DNA of 49,631 nt, taken from NCBI GenBank assembly GCA_016204035.1, contig JACQLN010000022.1, positions 1-49,631 of the forward strand, given 5' to 3'. Shown piece by piece: positions 7,619 through 14,839 of the stretch. The notes under the pieces are model-generated. The model was not told the DNA's origin and searched no databases. It was given only the letters and a program-made list of their open reading frames with translations. Both the position numbers and the translations under genes were made by a program. How positions within the stretch are numbered: the first letter of the stretch is position 1; each line of letters opens with the position of its first letter. This DNA is from Parcubacteria group bacterium. Its GTDB lineage: Bacteria; Patescibacteriota; Minisyncoccia; JACQLN01.

Positions 7619-7860
7619 ATCTCTCTGCCTACGGGCCTGCCCCAGTTGGTTTCCTTATGTCTATTTTTTGGAGTGATTTTAGAGAGTAATTCTTCCAAAG
7701 TAAACTTTCTTTTGAGTTTTGATTTTGGTTTAATAATTATATTTTTGGCTCTAGGAATAATATCAACTTCCACACCCTCGGCAAGGTTTAGTTTTTTTGT
7801 TACTTCTTTAGGGAAGCGGACAGCCAAACTATTACCCCATTTTTGAACTTTGGTAGACAT
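7612..7860 (-). CDS. mazE: MazE-type AbrB-fold antitoxin
   Basis: 82 residues with an N-terminal AbrB swapped-hairpin domain (KVQKWGNSLAVRFPKEVTKKL, GVEVDIIPR) that should bind the operon promoter, and a C-terminal tail (FTLEELLSKITP) that should block the toxin. The ATG lies just downstream of an AT-rich region with inverted TATACGTA-like bases (7876-7895), a plausible autoregulatory site. Confidence 0.9.
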   Translation of the reverse strand: MSTKVQKWGNSLAVRFPKEVTKKLNLAEGVEVDIIPRAKNIIIKPKSKLKRKFTLEELLSKITPKNRHKETNWGRPVGREIW

Positions 7861-7923
7861 AATATAAATAATTTAGTATATACGTAAGTATATACTAGGC
7901 TTTATATATTGCAATACCTGTTT

Positions 7924-8250
7924 TTAATTTAATAGATAAACAAAAAAAGCGGCGGAAATAATTGCCGTGATAATAAAGAAAGCAAGCAGGGTATAGCCGA
8001 ACAAAGAAACGGCTTCTTTTTTATTACCATCTAAATACCATAAGATCGGCCGGCCGAATATTAAAAAGCCCGCCACCGAAGCGGAAAACACCAAAAGCGA
8101 GAGCATTAAAATGGGAGCGAAAAGAGTGTCTTCGGTTTTGTTAAAATCAAGGGCTTTGGGGACGTAAAATAAAAAGGAGGAAATTAAAACTATGTAAGCC
8201 GTGGTTAAACATGCGTTAAGAACGGCATTTTTGGCGATTTTGTTTTTCAT
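7924..8250 (-). CDS. Small membrane protein, three helices
   Basis: 108 residues with hydrophobic segments at about 13-31, 46-68 and 85-107 and a short charged loop (YLDGNKKEA). It resembles no family that I recognise. It is a single gene between the antitoxin and the RhuM-Fic gene, on the MazEF strand. Confidence 0.6.
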   Translation of the reverse strand: MKNKIAKNAVLNACLTTAYIVLISSFLFYVPKALDFNKTEDTLFAPILMLSLLVFSASVAGFLIFGRPILWYLDGNKKEAVSLFGYTLLAFFIITAIISAAFFVYLLN

Positions 8251-8344
8251 AATTCTTATAACTCAAGCGGCTAAGGAGTGGTTTTGAAAATACAATTGAA
8301 CTACGCATCAAAAAAGGATAAGATTAACGGGAAAATAGACTCAA

Positions 8345-9325
8345 ATGAAAAAGATAAAAAACAATAAGCAAATAGTGATTTATCAGGCAAAATCCGGGAA
8401 TATTGAGCTTCGGGGCGATTTTGATAAAGAAACAATTTGGGCATCACAAGCTGAAATTGCCAAAATTTTTAGTGTCACACCACAAAATATTACACTTCAT
8501 TTACGTAATATCTTTAAAGATAACGAACTTGATATAAAATCAACTTGTAAGGAATCCTTACAAGTTCAAAAAGAAGGTGGCAGGGAGATCAAGCGTAAAA
8601 TAAAAGTATATAATCTTGATATTATTATCGCTATCGGTTATCGGATTAACTCTGTTGTTGGTACCAAGTTTCGCCAGTGGGCAACTAAAACTTTAAGGGA
8701 ACATCTTCTTAAAGGTTATACCATAAACCGCAAGCGTATTAGTCAAAATTACGATGAGTTTATGAAAACTGTTAATGATGTTCAAATGCTTCTACCCGAA
8801 CATATAACCCTTGACCCTAAAGCGGTTCTTGAACTCATTAAAGAATTTGCCAGCACGTGGGTGTCACTTGATGCTTACGATAAAGAATCCCTTGCAGTTG
8901 TTGGTACAACTAAAAAAGCAATCAAACTTACCGGAGCAGAACTGGCCAACACCATACGGACTCTTCGTTTGGAATTAATCAAAAAAGGCGAGACCACGGA
9001 AATATTTGCTCAAGAGAAAAAAGAAGGGAGCGTTGAAGGAATAGTAGGTAATATAATGCAGTCATTTGACGGTAAACCACTCTACATAAGTATTGAAGAA
9101 AAAGCTGCACATCTATTGTATTTTATGGTTAAAAATCATCCTTTCACGGACGGCAATAAACGTTCCGGCGCCTTTGCTTTTATTTGGTTTATTCGCAAGT
9201 TTGGAGTTAAAGGCACGCGGAACATAAACCCATCCAGTTTAACAGCACTCACGCTTCTTATTGCCGAAAGCGATCCAAAGAAAAAAGAACAGGTTGTCGC
9301 GCTAATAACCCAATTACTAAAATAA
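8345..9325 (+). CDS. RhuM-family protein with C-terminal Fic/Doc domain
   Basis: 326 residues. The first half is a RhuM (virulence RhuM) domain: TIWASQAEIAKIFSVTPQNI helix-turn-helix-like start, then VYNLDIIIAIGYRINSVVGTKFRQWA. The second half is a Fic domain with the motif HPFTDGNKRSG near residue 263, in which the usual GNGR is GNKR as in the phage P1 toxin Doc. Doc phosphorylates EF-Tu; Fic enzymes AMPylate. No antitoxin gene is adjacent, so inhibition may be in cis. A perfect 12-1-12 palindrome (8542-8566) lies in the coding sequence. Confidence 0.9.
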   Translation: MKKIKNNKQIVIYQAKSGNIELRGDFDKETIWASQAEIAKIFSVTPQNITLHLRNIFKDNELDIKSTCKESLQVQKEGGREIKRKIKVYNLDIIIAIGYRINSVVGTKFRQWATKTLREHLLKGYTINRKRISQNYDEFMKTVNDVQMLLPEHITLDPKAVLELIKEFASTWVSLDAYDKESLAVVGTTKKAIKLTGAELANTIRTLRLELIKKGETTEIFAQEKKEGSVEGIVGNIMQSFDGKPLYISIEEKAAHLLYFMVKNHPFTDGNKRSGAFAFIWFIRKFGVKGTRNINPSSLTALTLLIAESDPKKKEQVVALITQLLK

Positions 9326-9338
9326 TATAAAGCTTAAT

Positions 9339-9359
9339 CGGCTCAACATCGTTGAGCCG
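9339..9359 (+). terminator. Hairpin after RhuM-Fic
   Basis: CGGCTCAAC-atc-GTTGAGCCG followed by TTT. A hairpin with exactly the same 9-bp arms lies after mraY at 42625-42645. The T tract is short, so this may be a repeat rather than a strong terminator. Confidence 0.5.
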
Positions 9360-9363
9360 TTTA

Positions 9364-9395
9364 GGGTTGAACTTGGGACCTAAAGGGGGTAGTAT
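9364..9395 (+). repeat. Leader repeat before a Nudix gene, copy 1
   Basis: A 32-bp sequence (GGGTTGAACTTGGGACC, then TAAAGGGGGTAGTAT) ending 16 nt before the ATG at 9412. The same sequence, about 80 percent identical, precedes the next Nudix gene at 10543-10574. Its meaning is unknown. Confidence 0.6.
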
Positions 9396-9411
9396 AAAAA
9401 TATTAAAAATC

Positions 9412-10509
9412 ATGCCGATGAATCACGAACCAGACGAATTTTTAGATCTTGTGGATGAAAACGACAAGGTTATAGGCAGGAAAAAAAGATCAGAGGTTTA
9501 CACCGAAAAACTTTCCAATTTTCGGGTAGTAAATGCTTTTGTTGTAAATTCTAAAGATGAAATCTGGATACCCCGCCGGACGGCCAATAAGCGTATGTTC
9601 CCTTTGTATTTGGACATGAGTATGGGCGGGCATGTGGAAAGCGGCGAAAGCTATGAAAATGCTTTTAAGCGCGAAACGATGGAGGAATTGAACATTGATA
9701 CCGGGAAAGCCCAAACCCGCCTTCTAGGGCATTTAAGCCCGCAAAAAGATGGTGTTTCGGCAAATATGAATGTGTACGAAATCAAAACAGACGAAACACC
9801 CAACTATAATCACAACGATTTTACCGAACACTTTTGGCTAACCCCTCAAGCCCTTTTTGAACGCATCGCCAACGGCGAAAAAACCAAAGGCGACCTGCCT
9901 AAATTGGTTAGGATTTTTTATTGGTTGGACCCTAAAGAATTTGATAAATTTATAGGAAAAGCAAATAAAACATATCAACAGTTTTGTATATGGTTTAACG
10001 CAAACAATGAATTTTCTAAACACCAAGATCGATGGAATTCCATTATTTCAAAAGGTGGATGTAAATATAAAAATTTTTGGGAAGTCATTATCGCGTCAGT
10101 TCAGCATACATGGATTCTTGGAGTAGCAAGACTCCTTGATACCGCATATGCTTCATTTGATAAAAATAAAAAGAAACCTCGACTATCTTTGGAGTATATA
10201 TTGCAGAAACTTAATAACCATAATCTGACTACCAAAATACATAATGAACTGCTAGAATTTCAATCATTTAGTAATTCTATTAAAAAACATCGGATAAATG
10301 TTCTTGCGCATAATGATATTAATTTTGAACCATCAAAAATAGAGGCCGGAGTCGAAGATTTTTTCGAATGGCTCGAAGATAGTATTTCTGAAATTAAAAA
10401 ATATCCCCATCTTGCTGCATGTAAAACAATTAACTTGAAACACACGGAAGAATTATCTAAAAATGGAGTAAAAGAAGTATTTGAAAACATTTTAGCGGGA
10501 GAAAATTAA
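9412..10509 (+). CDS. Nudix hydrolase fused to HEPN (AbiU2-like) domain
   Basis: 365 residues from ATG 9412; the frame is open to 9352, but the extra 20 residues are translated leader repeat. Residues 1-170 are an isopentenyl-diphosphate-isomerase-like Nudix domain with an intact box (GGHVESGE...KRETMEEL at about 72-94). Residues about 190-345 are helical and carry KNFWEVIIASVQHTW, GVARLLD and R-INVLA-H followed by ND (R294/H300), the Rx4-6H signature of HEPN RNases, closest in style to AbiU2. HEPN domains are common RNA-cutting toxins of defence systems. The fusion suggests a nucleotide-derivative sensor controlling an RNase; this is inference. Confidence 0.75.
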   Translation: MPMNHEPDEFLDLVDENDKVIGRKKRSEVYTEKLSNFRVVNAFVVNSKDEIWIPRRTANKRMFPLYLDMSMGGHVESGESYENAFKRETMEELNIDTGKAQTRLLGHLSPQKDGVSANMNVYEIKTDETPNYNHNDFTEHFWLTPQALFERIANGEKTKGDLPKLVRIFYWLDPKEFDKFIGKANKTYQQFCIWFNANNEFSKHQDRWNSIISKGGCKYKNFWEVIIASVQHTWILGVARLLDTAYASFDKNKKKPRLSLEYILQKLNNHNLTTKIHNELLEFQSFSNSIKKHRINVLAHNDINFEPSKIEAGVEDFFEWLEDSISEIKKYPHLAACKTINLKHTEELSKNGVKEVFENILAGEN

Positions 10510-10542
10510 AACATTATAAAAACATACAGTTGAGCTGATTGT

Positions 10543-10574
10543 GGTTGAATTTAGGGCTTAGAGGGGGTAGGATG
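10543..10574 (+). repeat. Leader repeat before a Nudix gene, copy 2
   Basis: GGTTGAATTTAGGGC, then TTAGAGGGGGTAGGATGA, matching 9364-9395. The ATG of the Nudix gene follows 36 nt later. Confidence 0.6.
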
Positions 10575-10609
10575 AGAGTATTCTTAAGTGTGTTAAAATG
10601 AAATAATTT

Positions 10610-11047
10610 ATGGAACAATCTATAGAAAAAAGATTCCCGCGCGGAGTAGAAACTGTAAGCTCCGCTATTATGCAAAAAGATGGAAAAATTTTACTCACAA
10701 AATCTCCAAAATGGTCTAATAAATGGTTATTGCCCGGAGGGCATATTGAGGCGGGGGAGTCGATTTTAGAAGCAACTGTTCGGGAAGCGCAAGAAGAAAC
10801 TGGGTTAAAGCTCAAACCTATAAAAATTTTAACTTTTGGAGAGCTTATTGATTCAAAAGACTTCCATCGTCCGGCGCATTTTATCTATTTTGATTGCATT
10901 TTTGATGTTATTGGAGGTGAGTTGAAATTACAAAAAGACGAACTAACGGAGTCAAGATGGTTGACGCCCTCAGAAGCATTAAAACTAGAACTTGTTGAAA
11001 CTTATCCCGAAACTCTGCAAAAATACATTGAGTTTTTATCCGATTAA
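10610..11047 (+). CDS. Nudix (MutT-like) hydrolase
   Basis: 145 residues, a single Nudix domain with intact box GGHIEAGES...REAQEETGL (about 44-67). It probably hydrolyses a nucleoside diphosphate linked to X; the substrate cannot be told from sequence. The next lines of the fold (HFIYFDCIFDVIGGEL, then ESRWLTPSEAL) are normal. A TAAAAT -10-like box lies 11 nt before the ATG and no SD is present. Confidence 0.88.
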   Translation: MEQSIEKRFPRGVETVSSAIMQKDGKILLTKSPKWSNKWLLPGGHIEAGESILEATVREAQEETGLKLKPIKILTFGELIDSKDFHRPAHFIYFDCIFDVIGGELKLQKDELTESRWLTPSEALKLELVETYPETLQKYIEFLSD

Positions 11048-11058
11048 CTAAAATCGCG

Positions 11059-11090
11059 TAAAAAATACCCTTCGATTTTACATCGAAGGG
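11059..11090 (-). terminator. Terminator on the minus strand
   Basis: On the minus strand CCCTTCGAT-gtaaa-ATCGAAGGG is followed by TATTTTTT. It lies just after the stop of the cysteine-rich frame at 11106, which supports that frame being transcribed. Confidence 0.7.
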
Positions 11091-11105
11091 TTACTAGACC
11101 AAAAA

Positions 11106-11303
11106 CTAATCTTCATCATCCTCGTCGTCATCATAATCATCGTCATCATCGCTATTATTCGGTCCAACCCAGACCTTGCCCGCTCCACCGCAAGAAGAAC
11201 ATGGAACATTACAATACTGAGACGTCTCAGCAGCTACAGTACATCCATTACAACGGCATGTACCACTACCACCACAATGAGCGCATCTGACAATCTCTCC
11301 AAT
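11106..11303 (-). CDS. Small cysteine-rich zinc-binding protein, start uncertain
   Basis: An open frame of about 65 codons encoding a DnaJ-type zinc-finger pattern: CAHCGGSGTCRCNGC, then CNVPCSSCGGAGK, then a tail of 18 residues that is almost all Asp/Glu. The repeated CxxCxGxG spacing and acidic tail are hard to explain by chance. No ATG, GTG or TTG lies in frame before the first cysteine; ATT codons at 11303 or 11294 would be needed, or there is a frameshift near the start. A terminator follows. The role is unknown, perhaps metal or client-protein binding. Confidence 0.5.
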   Translation of the reverse strand: MGEIVRCAHCGGSGTCRCNGCTVAAETSQYCNVPCSSCGGAGKVWVGPNNSDDDDDYDDDEDDED

Positions 11304-11320
11304 GGGTATAAATTGATTAT

Positions 11321-11716
11321 ATGAAAGGCTATATTTTAAACATAGAAAAAATAACTTTAGAAAACGAAAATTTTAGAAAGGTTTTATATACCGCTAAAAA
11401 CAGCCAGCTGGTGGTGATGCGCCTAAAACCGGGCGAGGAGATAGGCGAGGAGGTGCATCAACTGGACCAGTTTATAAGATGCGAGGCCGGAACGGGACAA
11501 GCTGTTTTAGACGGAGTGGAACATGCTATAAGCGACGGGTTCGCCGTGGTGGTTCCGGCCGGCGCCAAGCATAATATTATAAACACATCCGCAATGGCGC
11601 CATTAAAACTCTACACAGTTTATTCTCCACCCAACCACCGCGACGGCGTGGTTCATTTAACCAAAACCGACGCCGAAGCCGACGATGAATCTTTTGATGG
11701 CCGGACCACGGAATAG
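11321..11716 (+). CDS. Cupin-domain protein
   Basis: 131 residues, one beta-barrel cupin: RLKPGEEIGEEVHQLDQFIRCEAG (motif 1, with H and two acidic residues as likely metal ligands) and FAVVVPAGAKHNIINTS (motif 2 with H). The C-terminus has an acidic stretch (DAEADDESFDG). Small cupins of this type may be mannose-6-phosphate-isomerase-like or metal-binding; no substrate is inferred. TATAAA lies 9 nt upstream of the ATG, so the mRNA has almost no leader. Confidence 0.85.
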   Translation: MKGYILNIEKITLENENFRKVLYTAKNSQLVVMRLKPGEEIGEEVHQLDQFIRCEAGTGQAVLDGVEHAISDGFAVVVPAGAKHNIINTSAMAPLKLYTVYSPPNHRDGVVHLTKTDAEADDESFDGRTTE

Positions 11717-11718
11717 TA

Positions 11719-11747
11719 TTGACGCAACACCGATACATAGGTATCAT
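11719..11747 (+). promoter_or_regulatory. Promoter for the 90-aa membrane protein
   Basis: TTGACG, 17 bp, TATCAT, starting 3 nt after the cupin stop codon. Confidence 0.6.
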
Positions 11748-11795
11748 CCCAATCAACAGTTCTTTCCACCGCAGACCAACAAAGGAGTCAAAAAT

Positions 11796-12068
11796 ATGAT
11801 AAGAAAGATGTTGGAATTGGTAGTGCTTACTGAAACCAAGCTGGTTGTTCTTTCCGTAGTTTTTTATGTAACCAGTATTTTTTGTTTGAGTGCTATGTGT
11901 TTAGCTATTTTTGACAACGCAAAGTTATTGGCTGTTTCTCTGGCTTTTTTTTCAGGGTTATCAATGCTAATCGGCACATGGTGTATGGTTATGTTGGCTC
12001 TCTACCTGGTTGATGATGAAATTAGGCGAGCCACACTTTGGAACACGCCTATCACACCTAGAAGATGA
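11796..12068 (+). CDS. Small membrane protein, two helices
   Basis: 90 residues with two hydrophobic segments (about 17-38 and 44-71) and a charged C-terminus (DDEIRRATLWNTPITPRR). The frame is open further upstream, but AAAGGAG lies 9 nt before this ATG and a promoter and terminator bracket it, so I take 11796. The strong SD sets it apart from most genes around it. The family is not recognised. Confidence 0.65.
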   Translation: MIRKMLELVVLTETKLVVLSVVFYVTSIFCLSAMCLAIFDNAKLLAVSLAFFSGLSMLIGTWCMVMLALYLVDDEIRRATLWNTPITPRR

Positions 12069-12076
12069 TATCCACC

Positions 12077-12100
12077 GGCCGCGTTTGACGCGGCCTTTTT
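12077..12100 (+). terminator. Intrinsic terminator
   Basis: GGCCGCG-tttga-CGCGGCC followed by five T, 8 nt after the membrane-protein stop. Confidence 0.88.
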
Positions 12101-12103
12101 ATT

Positions 12104-12130
12104 CCCCGCCCTTGGCAACCAAGGGCGGGG
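12104..12130 (+). repeat. Perfect 12-3-12 palindrome
   Basis: CCCCGCCCTTGG-caa-CCAAGGGCGGGG, directly after the terminator and with no T tract. Its CCCGCC/GGCGGG ends resemble the palindromes in the broken tRNA-Gln. Confidence 0.7.
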
Positions 12131-12140
12131 ATGACTCCGC

Positions 12141-12217
12141 TATAAGATCATATATAAGATCACACTATACACTATCTTACTATTTATCCTACGATCGTAT
12201 GGTTGATAGTAAGATAA
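12141..12217 (+). promoter_or_regulatory. ACGATCGT-type operator O1 with phased repeats
   Basis: Two TATAAGATCA repeats start 12 bp apart (12141, 12153). A palindrome centred on ACGATCGT (12191-12198) follows, with outer arms TATCTTACTAT (12173-12183) and ATAGTAAGATA. It matches the sites around the PaaX/Cas2-like gene (34123-34160, 34725-34762). It lies 90-130 bp upstream of the DEAD-box helicase promoter. Confidence 0.65.
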
Positions 12218-12300
12218 GAATAAAAAATATGCACGGTAAATCAAGGTTCACCCTGCTTAAAAGGCACGGCGCCAGCCGCCTCGGGGCGGCTTACTTCTAA
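12199..12300 (+). CDS. Possible 33-aa basic peptide
   Basis: The ATG lies inside the O1 palindrome and the frame runs MVDSKIRIKNMHGK, then SRFTLLKRHGASRLGAAYF. It is strongly basic. There is no SD. The end overlaps a hairpin AGCCGCC-tcg-GGGCGGCT, so the segment could instead be a leader region for the helicase. This is a weak call. Confidence 0.25.
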   Translation: MVDSKIRIKNMHGKSRFTLLKRHGASRLGAAYF

Positions 12301-12305
12301 CAGGG

Positions 12306-12334
12306 TTGACAAGATATTAGTACGGGTATATAAT
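12306..12334 (+). promoter_or_regulatory. Consensus promoter for the DEAD-box helicase
   Basis: TTGACA, 17 bp, TATAAT, a perfect match. It leaves a leader of about 115 nt before the ATG at 12455, unusually long for this window and typical of cold-regulated helicase genes. Confidence 0.88.
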
Positions 12335-12454
12335 AGAAAGATAATCAAATCTCATCGGTTTTTGGCGTTTTAAGGGTTAAAATCCTAAAAAATAAGCTTT
12401 AAGGGCTTTTGTCTGGAAACTCGTGAGCAAGGGCAATTAGCCCATAAAGCATAT

Positions 12455-13654
12455 ATGAGAAGCTTCAATAATAGAGGCCCCCGTAGGCCGTTTTCAACTA
12501 GAAAATTTAATAACCGTCCGCCCCGAAGAGGCGGCAATGGGCAGATCGGCCAATATATAAACCCGGCTAGGTTTATTAACAAAGCGGTCAGCGTGGAAGA
12601 AAGCGCGGAATTTATACCCCAACATAAATTCCAAAATTTTAATATTGACCCCGCCTTAAAAAGCAACATTCTAAACAAGGGTTACAAATTGCCCACGCCT
12701 ATTCAAGACAAGGCCATTCCGCATCTTTTGAACGGAGAAGACATTGTGGGCATCGCCGACACCGGCACCGGAAAAACGGCCGCTTTTTTAGTTCCTTTAA
12801 TAAACAAAATTTTATTAAATAGAAGCGAAAAAGTTTTGATCGTGGTGCCCACCCGGGAACTGGCCATACAAATAGATTTTGAACTTAAATCTTTAACCAA
12901 AGCGCTGCAGGTATATTCCGTTTATTGCGTCGGCGGCATGAGCATCGGCCGGCAGATTTCCGAACTGCGTAGCCGCCATAATTTTGTTATCGGCACGCCC
13001 GGCCGGCTAAAAGATCTTATAGCCAGAAAAAACATTTTCCTTTCGGAATTCAAAACGATTGTTCTGGATGAAGCCGATCGGATGCTGGATATGGGTTTTA
13101 TCAACGACATCCGCCTGATTATGGCGGGCCTGCCCAAAACCAGGCATACGCTTTTCTTTTCGGCCACTTTGTCGCGCGAAATAGAAGGTATGATTTACGA
13201 ATTTTTGCGCGAACCGGTTAGAATTTCGCTAAAAACCCGCGACACTTCGCAAAACGTGGAGCAAAACGTGGTCAAGGTGGAAAAAGGAACAAACAAACTG
13301 GAAGTTCTGCGTGGTTTGCTTAACCGGAAAGAATTTAATAAGGTTCTTGTTTTCGGCCGAACCAAGCACGGCGTGGAAAAACTTTCCCGAACATTGGTTC
13401 AAATCGGTTTTAGAGCTGATTCTATTCACGGCAATAAAAACCATTCCGGCCGGCAGCGCGCCTTAACGGCCTTTAAGAACAACCGCGTGCAGGTTTTGGT
13501 GGCCACCGACGTGGCGGCCCGCGGTTTGGATATTCCCAACGTGAGCCATGTCATCAACTTTGATTTACCCAATACATACGAAGACTATATTCACCGGATC
13601 GGCCGGACCGGCCGGGGCGACCAACGCGGCACGGCGTTAACTTTTATAGACTAA
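12455..13654 (+). CDS. DEAD-box RNA helicase (RhlE-like)
   Basis: 399 residues. An N-terminal RG-rich basic tail (about 1-35) is followed by the two RecA domains: Q-motif PTPIQ, motif I ADTGTGKTA, Ia PTRELA, Ib GTPGRL, II DEAD, III SAT, IV/V VLVATDVAARGLD, VI HRIGRTGR. It ends immediately after motif VI, without the usual C-terminal tail; the basic segment is at the front instead. It remodels RNA, probably in ribosome assembly or mRNA decay. The long 5' leader suggests post-transcriptional control. Confidence 0.95.
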   Translation: MRSFNNRGPRRPFSTRKFNNRPPRRGGNGQIGQYINPARFINKAVSVEESAEFIPQHKFQNFNIDPALKSNILNKGYKLPTPIQDKAIPHLLNGEDIVGIADTGTGKTAAFLVPLINKILLNRSEKVLIVVPTRELAIQIDFELKSLTKALQVYSVYCVGGMSIGRQISELRSRHNFVIGTPGRLKDLIARKNIFLSEFKTIVLDEADRMLDMGFINDIRLIMAGLPKTRHTLFFSATLSREIEGMIYEFLREPVRISLKTRDTSQNVEQNVVKVEKGTNKLEVLRGLLNRKEFNKVLVFGRTKHGVEKLSRTLVQIGFRADSIHGNKNHSGRQRALTAFKNNRVQVLVATDVAARGLDIPNVSHVINFDLPNTYEDYIHRIGRTGRGDQRGTALTFID

Positions 13655-13703
13655 CGTCTTAAATTAGAAAAACCATTACTCCGACGGGTAGGCATGGAAA
13701 AAA

Positions 13704-13802
13704 CAAAACATTGGTTTGAGCGACTTCAAGGAGGTTCCAGTTAAATTATAAAGAGGGAGGATGCAAGTGCTCCTCCTTGCAGGAGCGAAAACTAATGTTT
13801 TG
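13704..13802 (+). repeat. E1 hairpin element, copy b
   Basis: Outer stem CAAAACATTGGTTT (13704-13717) with AAAACTAATGTTTTG (13788-13802, G-U pairs allowed). The interior (CGACTTCAAGGAGGTTCC, a TTAAATTATAAAG linker, GAGGGAGGATGCA, then the hairpin GCTCCT-ccttgc-AGGAGC) is nearly identical to copy c at 25141-25241 over about 67 nt. It ends 19 nt before the obg ATG. Confidence 0.75.
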
Positions 13803-13820
13803 TGATTTTAATTTAAAAAA

Positions 13821-14783
13821 ATGTTAGTAGACGACGTAAAAATAAAAATAAAAGCGGGTAACGGCGGCCGGGGCGCCGTCGCTTTTAATAAAAATTTAAT
13901 GAGTTTGGGGCCGACCGGCGGCGACGGCGGCAATGGCGGCAGTATTTATTTTGAAGGCGTTTCCAACTTAAACGCTTTGGCCCAGTTTAGATACAAAAAA
14001 GACATAAAAATAAAAAACGGCGGAAATGGAAAACCGCAATTTAATGACGGCGCCAGGAGTGAAGATTTGATCTTAAAAATTCCCATCGGCGCTGTTATAA
14101 CCAACTTAGACACCGGTGAAAGTTCCGAAATCACCAAGGTGGGCCAGCGGGTGCTGGCCGCGAAGGGTGGCCGGGGCGGCAAAGGAAATTTTCAGTTTAG
14201 GTCTTCTATAAATACCACGCCGATGGAGTTTCAAAAAGGCCTCGCGGGCGAATCTTTTAGCATCCGCCTGGAATTAAAACTTATCGCCGATGTGGGTTTG
14301 ATCGGTTTGCCCAATGCCGGAAAATCAAGCTTGTTAAACGAACTTACGCGCGCCCGCAGCAAAGTGGCTAATTACCCCTTTACCACATTGGAACCCAATC
14401 TGGGCGCCTATTACGAACTTATTTTAGCCGACATTCCGGGTATAATTGAAGGCGCTTCGCGGGGTAAGGGATTGGGCGTAAAATTTTTGCGCCATATTGA
14501 ACGCACTAAAATTTTGTTCCATTTAATCTCGGCCGAGTCGGAAAATTTGGCCGGGGATTATAAAATTATCAGAAACGAATTAAAAACCTACGGCGGCAAT
14601 TTATCTAAAAAACAGGAATACTTATTTTTAACCAAAAGCGATTTGGTTGCCCCCGCGGAGCTTAAAAAGAAACTGGCCAGCTTAAAAAAGACAAATAAAA
14701 ACATTCTCGCCCTATCCATCCACGATTGGGACAGTTTGGAAAAAGTAAAAAAGATTCTCAACAAAATTCAGGAAGAAAAATAA
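13821..14783 (+). CDS. obg: Obg-family GTPase
   Basis: 320 residues. The glycine-rich Obg fold (residues 1-156; GNGGRGAVAF, GPTGGDGGNGGSIYF, GGRGGKGN) precedes a G domain with G1 GLPNAGKSSLLN, G3 DIPGI and G4 TKSD. The C-terminal OCT domain of longer homologues is missing, which is common in reduced genomes. It acts on the large ribosomal subunit. It stands alone after an E1 element and is closed by a terminator. Confidence 0.95.
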   Translation: MLVDDVKIKIKAGNGGRGAVAFNKNLMSLGPTGGDGGNGGSIYFEGVSNLNALAQFRYKKDIKIKNGGNGKPQFNDGARSEDLILKIPIGAVITNLDTGESSEITKVGQRVLAAKGGRGGKGNFQFRSSINTTPMEFQKGLAGESFSIRLELKLIADVGLIGLPNAGKSSLLNELTRARSKVANYPFTTLEPNLGAYYELILADIPGIIEGASRGKGLGVKFLRHIERTKILFHLISAESENLAGDYKIIRNELKTYGGNLSKKQEYLFLTKSDLVAPAELKKKLASLKKTNKNILALSIHDWDSLEKVKKILNKIQEEK

Positions 14784-14816
14784 AAAAGAGGCCGCCGAAG
14801 CGACCTCTTTGTTTTT
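14784..14816. terminator. Bidirectional terminator after obg
   Basis: AAAGAGG...CCTCTTT followed by GTTTTT on the plus strand and preceded by an A tract (T tract on minus). It separates obg from the convergent vWA gene. Confidence 0.75.
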
Positions 14817-14839
14817 ACAAAGAACTGACTTGAAAGAAC

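Noticed and set aside
9352..9411. Upstream start for the Nudix-HEPN protein
   Set aside because: The extra residues come from the leader repeat also found before the next gene, so they are probably untranslated.
12010..12198. Longer frame leading into the 33-aa peptide
   Set aside because: Runs through a terminator and a perfect palindrome; cannot be one coding region.
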